64,000 nt of DNA from NCBI RefSeq assembly GCF_900142465.1, contig NZ_FRAX01000016.1:1-64000 (forward strand). Reading direction: 5' to 3'. Each line of letters begins with the position of its first letter. The stretch's first letter is position 1. A program made the position numbers and the translations under genes. This document shows, in pieces, positions 16,559-25,157 of this stretch. This DNA is from Fibrobacter sp. UWH6. Lineage in GTDB: Bacteria; Fibrobacterota; Fibrobacteria; Fibrobacterales; Fibrobacteraceae. The notes beneath the pieces were generated by a model that had not been told where the DNA came from, did no database searches, and was given only the letters and a program-made list of their open reading frames with translations.

Positions 16559-17770
16559 TTAGTAGTCTTTTGCGCACCGGACGGACGCCCCGTTGACTTT
16601 CTTTAGACCCGCAGGTCGGTTTACATAATTGTCAGCGACAAAAGCTATCCTGCCTAACACTTCATGTTCTTCACTGTCGTATTCACCGGGCATCCAGTGA
16701 CAAGCGTATTTTTCTATATTTTGATAAGTAGCTTGTTTTTCATTACTGTATCTACTCTGTAATTTAAGATCCCCCGCCGGCAGAAGGGAGAATCCGCGTT
16801 GGTTGCTCCCCCACAGGACAGCCCCCAAATAATTGGCACCATTACGCGATATGCTTCCCTTCATAATCAAGCCCCATTCTTCTTGATTCATCACATGCCA
16901 GCCCTCGGGGCATATTCCTTGATGGAGAACGGCCGTCAATGCACCTTTGGCTTCAGGAATCGGATTTTTCATCAAGTCATACTCTACAGGGCACTTGCTC
17001 GTGCCCAAGCCAAAGCTGTCGCAGGCGGCAGGGAAATTCATGGCGCTAGCCCAGGTGTAAAGCCCGCCGAAGCCGTTGTCGCAGTACCACGGGTCGTCGT
17101 CGTAGCAGAATTTCGTGGAGTCGGTCATCTGGATTCCGGCATCAATCATCTTCCCGTAGTTCAGGTTCTGCGCAAAAAAAGTAATGGAATCAAGTCCAGA
17201 AATAAGGACTTCATAACGAATGGTCTTGTACACCTGGCCGTCGCGCGGGTCGGTGAACTCGCCGTAGCTGTAGCCCTGGTCGTTCACAAACAGCTCGCTC
17301 ATGTCGTAGTACTTGCTACTGCTGCTCGAACGGGCAACAGAACTGCTGGATTGTAGAATCCAGTGACCGTTTATGCAACGATACCTCAAATTGTACTTCG
17401 AAATGAATTTTGACCCACCTTCATATTCGCTGTCGCAAAGCGAGTCTACCAGCACAAAGCTGCTCGAGCTAATCCCGACATCGCTAACCGCTCCCGACGA
17501 TGCCGCCACAGAACTGCTAGATCTCCGGTCGGTGCCGGGGATGACACTGCTGCTGGAGGTGGCACTTTCGCTCGATTTTGCGGAGTTTCCCTTGCTCGAG
17601 GAGCTCTTCTTGGAAGTCTTCCCGCTGCTGGAGGCGGCGTCGAGGCCTTCGTCGTCGCTCGAGTTCACGGAAATTTCGTCGCTTGCGCCACTCCCGGAGT
17701 CGCCTCCGCAGGCGGTAAAGAACATGGTTGCCGCGAACAGGGCCAGGCAAAAAATTCTGAGCAGGTTCAT
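16559..17770 (-). CDS. FISUMP-domain surface lipoprotein
   Basis: A 403-residue lipoprotein: signal ending FFTAC (Cys 21), a serine-rich low-complexity linker (about 23-100), a small Cys-containing module (LCDSEYEGG...YRCINGHW, about 110-140), a second poly-Ser linker, then the FISUMP domain (about 165-403) with the family marks FTDPRDGQVYKT, FAQNLNYG, CYDDDPWYCDNGFGGLYTW, CPEGWHVMNQEEW and final VRCAKD. The domain is abundant in Fibrobacter; its binding role is not established. A close paralogue lies downstream at 17992, sharing a near-identical signal-peptide coding sequence. Surface exposure is inferred from the linker architecture. Confidence 0.88.
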   Translation of the reverse strand: MNLLRIFCLALFAATMFFTACGGDSGSGASDEISVNSSDDEGLDAASSSGKTSKKSSSSKGNSAKSSESATSSSSVIPGTDRRSSSSVAASSGAVSDVGISSSSFVLVDSLCDSEYEGGSKFISKYNLRYRCINGHWILQSSSSVARSSSSSKYYDMSELFVNDQGYSYGEFTDPRDGQVYKTIRYEVLISGLDSITFFAQNLNYGKMIDAGIQMTDSTKFCYDDDPWYCDNGFGGLYTWASAMNFPAACDSFGLGTSKCPVEYDLMKNPIPEAKGALTAVLHQGICPEGWHVMNQEEWGLIMKGSISRNGANYLGAVLWGSNQRGFSLLPAGDLKLQSRYSNEKQATYQNIEKYACHWMPGEYDSEEHEVLGRIAFVADNYVNRPAGLKKVNGASVRCAKDY

Positions 17771-17829
17771 TCAAATATCCTTGTCATAACTCGTTTGAAA
17801 AATAAAAAATTTATATGTGAGCATCATTT

Positions 17830-17985
17830 TTACGCAGCGTCCATCAAGAGTCTTGGTTCTAGAGACTCAATTTTGTAATTATTGCGGTTGTATTTCTTAG
17901 ACTTTTTGTTCTTCTTGTTGAATTTAGACACATAACCCCTATAGCCTTTCTCCAAAAAGGCTTTGTTAATTTGTTCAAAATCTTG
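17830..17985 (-). pseudogene. LEPR-XLL domain remnant
   Basis: Between the two FISUMP genes the minus strand has a 51-codon open stretch bounded by TAA at 17986-17988 and TAA at 17830-17832, with no usable ATG in frame. It reads as a Lys/Asn-rich segment followed by YKIESLEPRLLMDAA. The LEPRLLMDA core is the LEPR-XLL motif found near the N-terminus of very large surface or secreted proteins, where it continues into the mature chain; here it stops at once. It is most likely the broken 5' part of a lost giant adhesin-type gene. Confidence 0.6.
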
Positions 17986-17991
17986 TTATAG

Positions 17992-19188
17992 TTAGTAGTT
18001 TTTTACACAGCGGATGGAAAGAGCATTTGTCTTAAGAGCCCCTCCACTCCGACTAAAAGAATTTTTGTTAACATAGGCCGCTTGAGCAACATCCTCTTGA
18101 CTTTTATGTTGTTGCGGCAGATAATAGCCCACAGACTCAGTAATGTGTTCGAATTTTTTTTCTTGCCAATACCCGGCTGGCAGTATCGATAATCCGTAAG
18201 AATTCTTGCTACCGAATCCGGTAACCTTTGAGCCCATGTAATAGGCAACATCACTACCGCTCATTTCAGACAGAAGCGTCCATACATCCTCGTTCATCAC
18301 ATGCCACCCGTCTGGGCAAATTCCTTGATGCTGGGTAAACAGAACATCTCCATTGAAATTTTCATTCTCGCTGCTTAAATCGAACTTATTAGGACATTTT
18401 TCCGAAGCGACAGAGAAACTATCACATACGGCAGGGAAACCCATGGCGTTGCTCCAGGTATAGAGACCGCCCCAGCCGTTGTCGCAGTACCACGGGTCGT
18501 CATCATAGCAATACTTGGTACCTTTCCCCTGTACCGTACCGCCCGGCACCCTCTCGCCATAGTTCAAATTCTCGGCAAATATGGTGACAGAATCAACGCC
18601 GCGCATATGGTACTTATAATCAATCGTCACCGTACGATATTTCTGTCCGTCGCGAGGGTCTGTAAATTCTCCGTACTTGACATCCGGATTGAATTGTTCC
18701 GTCATGTCAAAATAGCTACTACTGCTAACAGAACTAGACGATTCAACCTCAACCCAAAAACCATTCTTACAAATATATCTGACCCCTGTTGCCAAGACAC
18801 GTTTTGTCTCCCCTTCTTCTGCTGCATCACAGGGTTCTAATGCAGATTCACTAGAGCTACTGCTATTCCCTGCCGACGAGTCCGCAGACGTTCCCGAGCT
18901 GCTCGACTTAACGCTTGACGAGGCTGGGTTAGACTCACCGCCACTGTTCTTGTCTCCTGTAGACGAGCTGGATTTCGCAGAGGAAGAGCTGTTCGTAGTC
19001 GAAGACGAGACACTGCTGCTAGATTTGTCTCCATTGCCGTCACTGGTCCCGTCGCCGCTGCTCAGGATTTCGCTAGACGAGGATTCCTTTTCCGGTTCAA
19101 CGAAGCTGCTGCTGTCGTCGTCACCGCAGGCGGTAAAGAACATGGTTGCCGCGAACAGGGCCAGGGCAAAAGGTAACAGTCGATTCAT
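17992..19188 (-). CDS. FISUMP-domain surface lipoprotein
   Basis: A 398-residue paralogue of the product at 16559. The lipoprotein signal MNRLLPFALALFAATMFFTAC is followed by a poly-Ser/Gly/Asn linker (about 24-115), a Cys module (EPCDAAEEG...RYICKNGFW), a short SSSS linker and the FISUMP domain with FTDPRDGQKYRT, FAENLNYG, YCYDDDPWYCDNGWGGLYTW, CPDGWHVMNEDVW and final IRCVKNY. Function is unknown; the cell-surface location is inferred. The LEPR-XLL remnant lies immediately downstream and a dispersed repeat upstream. Confidence 0.88.
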   Translation of the reverse strand: MNRLLPFALALFAATMFFTACGDDDSSSFVEPEKESSSSEILSSGDGTSDGNGDKSSSSVSSSTTNSSSSAKSSSSTGDKNSGGESNPASSSVKSSSSGTSADSSAGNSSSSSESALEPCDAAEEGETKRVLATGVRYICKNGFWVEVESSSSVSSSSYFDMTEQFNPDVKYGEFTDPRDGQKYRTVTIDYKYHMRGVDSVTIFAENLNYGERVPGGTVQGKGTKYCYDDDPWYCDNGWGGLYTWSNAMGFPAVCDSFSVASEKCPNKFDLSSENENFNGDVLFTQHQGICPDGWHVMNEDVWTLLSEMSGSDVAYYMGSKVTGFGSKNSYGLSILPAGYWQEKKFEHITESVGYYLPQQHKSQEDVAQAAYVNKNSFSRSGGALKTNALSIRCVKNY

Positions 19189-19220
19189 TTGTTCACTCCA
19201 AAGAAAGAAGATAGAAATTG

Positions 19221-19330
19221 TTGATGAGGCACGAGGTTCGAGGGCGCTCGCGGGGCTCGCTTCGAGGTTAAAATTTGGCGGCTACGCCGCGTAGCTAAAT
19301 CTCATAACTCGTAATTCATACCTCATAATT
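19221..19330. repeat. Dispersed intergenic repeat
   Basis: GGCACGAGGTTCGAGGGCG, a palindromic GGCGGCTACGCCGCGTAGC, and the tail CTCATAACTCGTAATTCATA. The modular order (GC-rich palindrome, TAGCTAAA, CTCATAACT-type repeats) matches the element at 27429. The rest of the gap (to 19414) holds no recognisable gene. Confidence 0.6.
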
Positions 19331-19414
19331 AATTGGCGACGCTTACCCCCTCGTACGCCGATAAAGGCACAACAGCCGGAGTCCGCTGTCTGAGGGATTA
19401 ATTAAATTAAATGT

Positions 19415-21451
19415 ATGCATTTAAAGTTTCGCCAGAGCATTCTCTCCCTGATACCGTCACTGGCGGTTATCTCGTTCCTGTTCGCAAGTTGTTCTAGCGA
19501 AAACTACGAAGAAATCGTTACCGTTTCCATCAAGGACGGTGTTCTAGGCGATCCGGTAGACATCGATGTTCCTTCCGACCTTTTCAGGTCCAGTTCAGAC
19601 ATGTCTCCGTTCAAGACATCCTCCAGTTCGATAGCCAGCGGTAAATCTTCTGACAGTAAGACGGATTCATCTGACAGTTCCGTCAACCCGGTTAGCAGTT
19701 CTTCTATTGACGTCCCAAAATCATCTGCATCACAGGCAAGCTCCTCGTCGCAGAAAACCGAGACTCCGGCCTCAGCCCTTCCGCCGGCAGGATTCTACTC
19801 AGCCTTTACCCTGACCGCCCCTACCCCGAAGAATGGCGGTGTGATCCGTTGCACTTACGACGGTTCCGAACCCACCAGTGCCACGGCCCAGGCAAGCAAC
19901 AAGAACATCTCTTCTACAACTGCCGTTCGCTGCTACGAATTTATCGGTAACGGCATCGTCGCCAAGGAAACCCAGACCTACTTTATCAACGAAACCATTT
20001 CGATGCCCGTAGTGGCCATTAGCGTGGCTCCGGAATATTTCAACGGTTACGTCGCGGCCCCCAAGTGCTCCCCGGACCCCTGTTACTCCGCCAAGTTCTG
20101 GGAAGACGTGGAGTACCCGGTACATGTCGAATACTTCGCCAACGGCAGCCGTTCCACCCAGAAGGATTTCGAAATTGACGCCGGGATTTCCATCATGGGC
20201 GGCTGGAGCCGAAACCAGATCAAGAAATCCGTTTCGATCGCCATGCGCAAGGAATACCAGGACGGCCGTCTGAAGTACCCGCTTTTTGACACCCGCCCCG
20301 AAAAGAAAAAGTTCAAGGCATTCAACCTCCGCAACAACGGCAACCGCTTTGTCAGCGACTACATCGAAGACCCCATGGCCGTAAGCCTGCTGGAAGGGAC
20401 CCATGTGGATTACCAGCGTTCTCGCCAGGTGGTGGTTTTCTATAACGGAGTCTATTACGGCATTCACGACATGCGTGAAAAGTTGAACGAACATTTCGTA
20501 GAGACCAACTACGGAATCGATTCCAAGGGCGTGGACGTCATCAAGCATACGAACACGGATATCAGCGCCAGCGGTGGTACCAGCGAAGGTTACATCAGCA
20601 TGCTGAACTACGCCGTCAATAACGACCTGACCATAGACGCCAACTACATCACCCTGGGAACCATGCTGGACATCGCCAGCTACGTTGACTACATGGCGGC
20701 AGAAATCTACTACCACAACGGAGACTGGCCCAACAACAACCTTCGTGCCTGGCACTCCGTAGAACAGCCCTGGAAGTTCATGGCCTTCGACATCGACCAC
20801 GGTTTTGACTGGACCTGGAACGTTAGCGGTTTTGGCCAGAGCACCAACATATTTACATGGATCAAGAACGGCGGAACCACAAGCGGATCCTGCTACAAGT
20901 CCAGCAACAGCCTCTGCTTCCACAACCTGTACAACAACATTATCAAGAACGAGAACTTCAGGCGCACCTTCATAAACAGGGCTGCCGTCCTGTACAACAG
21001 TTTTGTCAATTCCGCAAAGGTTGAAACCGCTGTCGACAAGATGGTATCCACCATGCCCATTTCCGATATTACCCGCGATATGAATAAATTCCCCAGGGCT
21101 CAGTTATGGTACACCAACAGTTGCAACAACGGATTTGAATATACGGGCTCCTGCCTCAAGACCTGGTCCCGCAGCAGGGACAGCAAGGTCATCCAGGAAT
21201 TCCAGAACGAATTTGGCCTTGAATCCCTGGTGAAGATGACCATCAGCGCCACAGGACTGGGAACAGTGCTGCTAGATGATATCGCCCTGCCCAGCCAGAG
21301 CTACACAGGCAATTTCTTTAACGGTCACCCCATGAAGTTGACAGCCAGCGGAAACGGCGGCATCTTCGTAGAATGGGAAGATGGATCCGCCCAGAATCCC
21401 CGTTTTGTCTACGCATCGGCCGGGGCCACCTACACAGCCAAATTCAAGTAA
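19415..21451 (+). CDS. CotH-kinase-domain surface lipoprotein
   Basis: A 678-residue lipoprotein with signal and lipobox FASC (Cys about 26), a Ser-rich linker (about 60-125), a chitobiase/HEX_C-type beta domain (PPAGFYSAFTLTAPT...YTFDGS-like CTYDGSEPTS, about 128-195), then a CotH-type protein-kinase-like domain (about 200-600): IMGGWSRNQIKKS, FNLRNNGNR, YGIHDMREKLNEHFVETNYG and the metal-binding MAFDIDHGFDW. A C-terminal repeat of about 75 residues ends the chain. CotH proteins are atypical kinases, first known from spore coats; in Fibrobacter-type anaerobes they are found on surface or cellulosome-related proteins. The phosphorylation substrate is unknown. Confidence 0.8.
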   Translation: MHLKFRQSILSLIPSLAVISFLFASCSSENYEEIVTVSIKDGVLGDPVDIDVPSDLFRSSSDMSPFKTSSSSIASGKSSDSKTDSSDSSVNPVSSSSIDVPKSSASQASSSSQKTETPASALPPAGFYSAFTLTAPTPKNGGVIRCTYDGSEPTSATAQASNKNISSTTAVRCYEFIGNGIVAKETQTYFINETISMPVVAISVAPEYFNGYVAAPKCSPDPCYSAKFWEDVEYPVHVEYFANGSRSTQKDFEIDAGISIMGGWSRNQIKKSVSIAMRKEYQDGRLKYPLFDTRPEKKKFKAFNLRNNGNRFVSDYIEDPMAVSLLEGTHVDYQRSRQVVVFYNGVYYGIHDMREKLNEHFVETNYGIDSKGVDVIKHTNTDISASGGTSEGYISMLNYAVNNDLTIDANYITLGTMLDIASYVDYMAAEIYYHNGDWPNNNLRAWHSVEQPWKFMAFDIDHGFDWTWNVSGFGQSTNIFTWIKNGGTTSGSCYKSSNSLCFHNLYNNIIKNENFRRTFINRAAVLYNSFVNSAKVETAVDKMVSTMPISDITRDMNKFPRAQLWYTNSCNNGFEYTGSCLKTWSRSRDSKVIQEFQNEFGLESLVKMTISATGLGTVLLDDIALPSQSYTGNFFNGHPMKLTASGNGGIFVEWEDGSAQNPRFVYASAGATYTAKFK

Positions 21452-21465
21452 AAAGGACGCTCACG

Positions 21466-22035
21466 CTAATCGCGTAGGCAACGCACCGAGTACATATTGG
21501 TGCTGATATCGAAATCCCTGGAAAAGTCCCCCGGAGGAGCCAGATGCCAACCAAAGGCATCACCATCTTCTTCGGTAGCGCTCCAGAAATGGGCAGACAC
21601 ACCCAGATCTACAAACTCATCCGTAGCCTTCCCTGCCGGAACCACGTCGAAACCATAACGGTCGGAGCCGTCCCATTTGTCCCTGGACTTTAGGCTGACC
21701 CATGCTTCTTCCTTTCCGTCGCTATCTTCGATAAAGCGTTTGAACATGGTCCATTCGTCGTTATCGGGCAGATGCCAGCCTCGGGGGCAGGATTTTACAG
21801 CGGATGAAAATGCATACAGTCTGCCGTACCTTTTACAGTTTTCGTCACTGTTATCGTAACAGGCACTCCCTTCGGACTTAAAGTTCAAATTCTGGGACAT
21901 CCACGTTTTTGAGCCAATTTTGACGGTTTTGTAGGTCTGACCGTCTCGAGAATCCGTAAAAGAACCCGTGACAGGCACGGATATTGCTAAAGTGGGCAGG
22001 AAGAAGCAAAGAAAGGGAACGAAAATTTTATTCAT
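21466..22035 (-). CDS. Secreted FISUMP-domain protein, minimal form
   Basis: A 189-residue protein made of an ordinary signal peptide (cleavage near AIS-VPV, no lipobox) and a single FISUMP domain: FTDSRDGQTYKTVKIGSKTW, MSQNLNF, CYDNSDENCKRYGRLYAF, CPRGWHLPDNDEW, FWSATEEDGDAFGWHL and final VRCLRD. It is about half the length of the other two paralogues because it lacks the Ser-rich linkers. Function unknown. A near-match -7 element, TATCTTTA, lies about 6 bases upstream of the ATG. Confidence 0.88.
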   Translation of the reverse strand: MNKIFVPFLCFFLPTLAISVPVTGSFTDSRDGQTYKTVKIGSKTWMSQNLNFKSEGSACYDNSDENCKRYGRLYAFSSAVKSCPRGWHLPDNDEWTMFKRFIEDSDGKEEAWVSLKSRDKWDGSDRYGFDVVPAGKATDEFVDLGVSAHFWSATEEDGDAFGWHLAPPGDFSRDFDISTNMYSVRCLRD

Positions 22036-22107
22036 GCAACTAAAGATATATTTCTTTCCCCATTTTGCAATGCAAAGGATAAATAACTAAATTCGCCCCG
22101 CTTTTTT

Positions 22108-23046
22108 TTAAAACTTGATGGGGTACATCAGGTACCAGTGGACTTCGGGGTAAACCTGCACCGTGGGAGCCGGGAACTTGAAGTAGTTCAAGTAACGCAC
22201 AATTTGGCGGGCCAGACGACTCTGGGGCCGGAAGGCTTCAAGGTCGTAGTCCAGGGCGATGTAGACTTCGCGATGGGGCGTTCCCTCGTAATGCTTGATG
22301 AAGACGCCCTCGTCAATGCTGAGACCCACGGCAATGGCAAGCCAGCTGGGGTAATAGGCGCGGGCTGCGGCGGGCAGCATGCGGTAAGGCTTGAAGCTAG
22401 CCCAGTAAGTCTGGTTCACGTAGTCGTCGGTAAAGATGCCGTCTGAAGCCTGGTGGTCCTGGCGGTAGTAAACCTTGGTATTGATCCAGTAGCTCCACTT
22501 GAGGTCCACATACTTGAACAGCGGAACATAGCGTTCTGCCATAGGCAAGAAACCGCCAAGGGACCCGGACAGAACGTCAAAGATGCTGAAACCCCAGCTG
22601 GGAGCGAAGCCGTCCTTGATGTCGATGGCGATATGGGTGGACATGGCAGAAAGACCTGCGAACAGGTAGGAATAGAATTCCGAGACACCAGCCCAGTGGT
22701 AACCTTCGTAGAAGAATTCGCCCAGAGCCACACCCGAGGCAAAATGCCCCAGCTTGTCCAGGTTCAAGGCGTAGTCAAAATCGTTTTCAAAGTGGAAATC
22801 GTTGCCGTTCTCGCCCCACCAGCCCTTGTCAAAGACAAGCCAGTAGGCGGCACCGTAGGCGATCAGGGTCGTAGAGGCCACGCCCGTCAGCTTCAGGGCA
22901 CTGAACTCGTGATTTTCCTGAGGATCCTCGGAGCGGTAATCCCAGGTGGAATCTCGCCAGGTCATGGGACCAAGGAAGCTGTCGGCCTGAGCCGCACCAG
23001 TTCCAGCCAGCACACCGGCAAGCATATATTTCAACACTCTTTTCAT
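22108..23046 (-). CDS. DUF2279-family envelope protein
   Basis: A 312-residue protein beginning MKRVLKYMLAGVLAGTGAAQA (signal peptide, cleavage near AQA-DSF). The central part has the DUF2279/YfiM pattern: LDKLGHFASGVALGEFFYEG, then IDIKDGFAPSWGFSIFDVLSG, a set of conserved His/Asp residues in hydrophobic helices. The C-terminal 110 residues are beta-rich and end LMYPIKF with an aromatic terminus, which hints at an outer-membrane connection. Function unknown. The start at 23046 is preferred because TATTTTTG lies 7 bases upstream; an in-frame extension to 23139 would run through the fabF terminator. Confidence 0.75.
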   Translation of the reverse strand: MKRVLKYMLAGVLAGTGAAQADSFLGPMTWRDSTWDYRSEDPQENHEFSALKLTGVASTTLIAYGAAYWLVFDKGWWGENGNDFHFENDFDYALNLDKLGHFASGVALGEFFYEGYHWAGVSEFYSYLFAGLSAMSTHIAIDIKDGFAPSWGFSIFDVLSGSLGGFLPMAERYVPLFKYVDLKWSYWINTKVYYRQDHQASDGIFTDDYVNQTYWASFKPYRMLPAAARAYYPSWLAIAVGLSIDEGVFIKHYEGTPHREVYIALDYDLEAFRPQSRLARQIVRYLNYFKFPAPTVQVYPEVHWYLMYPIKF

Positions 23047-23053
23047 CGGGCTG

Positions 23054-23061
23054 CAAAAATA
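23054..23061 (-). promoter_or_regulatory. TAnnTTTG -7 element of the DUF2279 gene
   Basis: TATTTTTG (minus strand), 7 bases before the ATG at 23046, placed directly behind the fabF terminator hairpin whose T-rich tail it partly supplies. Confidence 0.55.
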
Positions 23062-23063
23062 GA

Positions 23064-23091
23064 AAACCTCTCGGCATAAGCCAAGAGGTTT
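23064..23091 (-). terminator. Intrinsic terminator downstream of fabF
   Basis: On the minus strand AAACCTCT pairs with AGAGGTTT, extended by an inner GGC/GCC pairing, followed by TCTATTTTT. It separates fabF from the DUF2279 gene. Confidence 0.75.
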
Positions 23092-23138
23092 CCTAAAATC
23101 AGATTTGAGCCGAAGGGCCAAAAGGCCGAGCGGTCTCA

Positions 23139-24368
23139 TTAGTCCTTAGCCAGGAGCACGACGCTGTTGTGGCCACCGAAGCCGAAGCCATCGGACATAG
23201 CGTACTTGAAGCTATGAGCAGTGTTCTTGTTGGCGCAAACGTCAAAGTGGATACGTTCGTCCTGGTTGAACACGTTGGTGGTAGCGTGGATCATCTGGTT
23301 CTGGAGAGACTTGATGGTGATGATTGCTTCGAGAGCACCGGCAGCACCGAGAGCGTGACCGATCATGCACTTGGAAGAGTTGATCTTCAGAGTGTCGCGG
23401 AGACCGAAGACCTTTTCGAGAGCGGAGCATTCAGCAACGTCGCCCAGCGGAGTAGAAGTACCGTGGGTGTTGACGTAGCCAACGTCGGAAGCAGAAATCT
23501 TAGCATCGCGGAGAGCCATTTCGATAGCCATGCGAACGCCTTCACCGTCTTCACGAGGAGCGGACATGTGGTGAGCGTCGGCGCTCATGCCAACACCGGC
23601 AACGCGGGCGAGGATCTTTGCGCCACGCTTCTGAGCGTGAGAAAGGCTTTCGAGAACGAGCACGCCAGCACCTTCACCGATAACGAAACCGTCGCGGTCA
23701 ACGTCGAACGGGCGGGAAGCGGTGGTCGGATCGTCGTTACGCTTGGACAGAGCCTTCATGGAGCAGAAACCGGCAACAGCGACTTCGTTCACGGTTTCGT
23801 CGGCACCGCCAGCCAGCATGATGTCGGCACGGCCCAGACGGATAGCGTCGTAGGCGGCAGCGATAGCGTGGTTGGAAGTAGCGCAAGCGGAGGTCACTGC
23901 GAAACAGGGGCCCATCCAGCCAATGCGGTTAGAAACTTCACCGGCAGGCATATTGGTGATAGCCATGGGAATGAAGAACGGAGACACACGGCTAGGACCG
24001 CGAGTTGCATAGGCAACGCAAGTGTCGGTGTAAATCTTCATGCCACCGATACCGGAACCGATGATCACACCGGCGCGGCTGGGATCTTCTGCAGCAGGAT
24101 CGACACCTGCATCGGCCAGGGCCTTGTATGCAGAGTAAACGGCATACTGGATGCTACGGGAGTAGCGGGACTGGTCGCGAGAGCTGAAGTATTCGTCTGC
24201 AACGAATTCGTTCACGCTAGCGGAGAACTTGGTGGTAAAGTTGGTTGCATCAAAGCGAGTGATCGGGGTGATGCCGGACTTACCTGCGAGGAGGCTGTCC
24301 CAAAGAACGTCGGGAGAGTTACCAAGGGCAGAAACGCAGCCCATACCAGTGATTACAACTTCTTCCAT
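23139..24368 (-). CDS. fabF: 3-oxoacyl-[acyl-carrier-protein] synthase II
   Basis: A 409-residue condensing enzyme of fatty-acid elongation. The catalytic triad is visible: Cys in TSACATSNHAI, His in VNTHGTSTPLGD and His in MIGHALGAAGALE. Glycine-rich GFGFGGHNSVVLL closes the thiolase fold. It condenses malonyl-ACP with acyl-ACP in the cytosol. It is transcribed alone from a TACATTTG element 40 bases upstream and stops before a terminator. It is strongly conserved throughout. Confidence 0.96.
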   Translation of the reverse strand: MEEVVITGMGCVSALGNSPDVLWDSLLAGKSGITPITRFDATNFTTKFSASVNEFVADEYFSSRDQSRYSRSIQYAVYSAYKALADAGVDPAAEDPSRAGVIIGSGIGGMKIYTDTCVAYATRGPSRVSPFFIPMAITNMPAGEVSNRIGWMGPCFAVTSACATSNHAIAAAYDAIRLGRADIMLAGGADETVNEVAVAGFCSMKALSKRNDDPTTASRPFDVDRDGFVIGEGAGVLVLESLSHAQKRGAKILARVAGVGMSADAHHMSAPREDGEGVRMAIEMALRDAKISASDVGYVNTHGTSTPLGDVAECSALEKVFGLRDTLKINSSKCMIGHALGAAGALEAIITIKSLQNQMIHATTNVFNQDERIHFDVCANKNTAHSFKYAMSDGFGFGGHNSVVLLAKD

Positions 24369-24408
24369 ATATTCCCAAAGGTTAAGATTTGAGTCAGTTA
24401 ACTATTAC

Positions 24409-24416
24409 CAAATGTA
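24409..24416 (-). promoter_or_regulatory. TAnnTTTG -7 element of fabF
   Basis: TACATTTG on the minus strand, about 40 bases upstream of the fabF ATG, giving a normal-length leader. Confidence 0.6.
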
Positions 24417-24586
24417 GAAATTTCATTTTGTTGATTAAAGTCACACCATTGGCGAGACCGCGAAAAAATTATAATAAAAAACTTACAGAAATCTTACATC
24501 AGGATTAAAGCAGCCCCATTTTCGGTCACCACGCCAAAACCACGCCACCTTTAAAAACGTTTCCAAAGCATTGACAAACAATAATC

Positions 24587-24594
24587 TACATTTG
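24587..24594 (+). promoter_or_regulatory. TAnnTTTG -7 element of orn
   Basis: TACATTTG ending 8 bases before the ATG at 24603, preceded by TTGACA at 24571-24576. Spacing to the start codon leaves almost no 5' leader. The 190 bases between this site and the fabF promoter contain no other feature that I recognise. Confidence 0.65.
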
Positions 24595-24602
24595 CCCCCG
24601 CT

Positions 24603-25157
24603 ATGGTAAGAATTAAAAGTGCGCCGAACCTCGTGTGGATGGACCTGGAAATGTCCGGGCTGGACCCAGAAAAGGATGTAATCCTTGAAGTGGCAACCAT
24701 CGTGACCGACGGAAACCTGAAGATCCTGGCCGAAGGCCCCGTCATCGCAATTCATCAGACCGAAAACATCTTCGAAGGCATGGACGCCTGGAACACCCGC
24801 CACCACACCCAGAGTGGCCTGGTGGACCGCTGCCGCAAATCGAAAATCACCGTAGCCGACGCCGAAAAAATGACACTGGACTTCATCAAGCCCTTCACCC
24901 AGGAACGGGGCAACGTACTCTGCGGCAACTCCATCACCCAGGACCGCCGATTCCTCTACAAGTACATGCCCAAGCTCTCCGGATGGCTCAACTACCGAAA
25001 CGTCGACGTCAGCTCCATCAAGGAACTGACCTTCCGCTGGTACCCCAACCTCCCCGAATTCGAGAAAATGGAAAAGCACCAGGCCCTGGACGACATCCGC
25101 GAAAGCATCGCCGAACTGGAATACTACCGAAAAACGATATTTGTAAAGAACGTTTAA
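24603..25157 (+). CDS. orn: Oligoribonuclease (3'-5' nanoRNase)
   Basis: A 184-residue DEDDh exonuclease. Motif I WMDLEMSGLDPEKD, motif II GNSITQDRRFL and motif III HQALDDIRESI are intact. It degrades 2-5-nt RNAs and, in many bacteria, pGpG, the linear product of cyclic-di-GMP hydrolysis, which links it to the c-di-GMP enzymes at 12.3 and 52.8-56.7 kb. The stop is directly followed by the next start (25157/25158), so it heads an operon with a transpeptidase gene and lgt. Confidence 0.95.
   Translation: MVRIKSAPNLVWMDLEMSGLDPEKDVILEVATIVTDGNLKILAEGPVIAIHQTENIFEGMDAWNTRHHTQSGLVDRCRKSKITVADAEKMTLDFIKPFTQERGNVLCGNSITQDRRFLYKYMPKLSGWLNYRNVDVSSIKELTFRWYPNLPEFEKMEKHQALDDIRESIAELEYYRKTIFVKNV

Noticed and set aside
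23169-24392. 407-codon open frame on the plus strand
   Set aside because: Antisense to fabF with its complete Cys-His-His triad.
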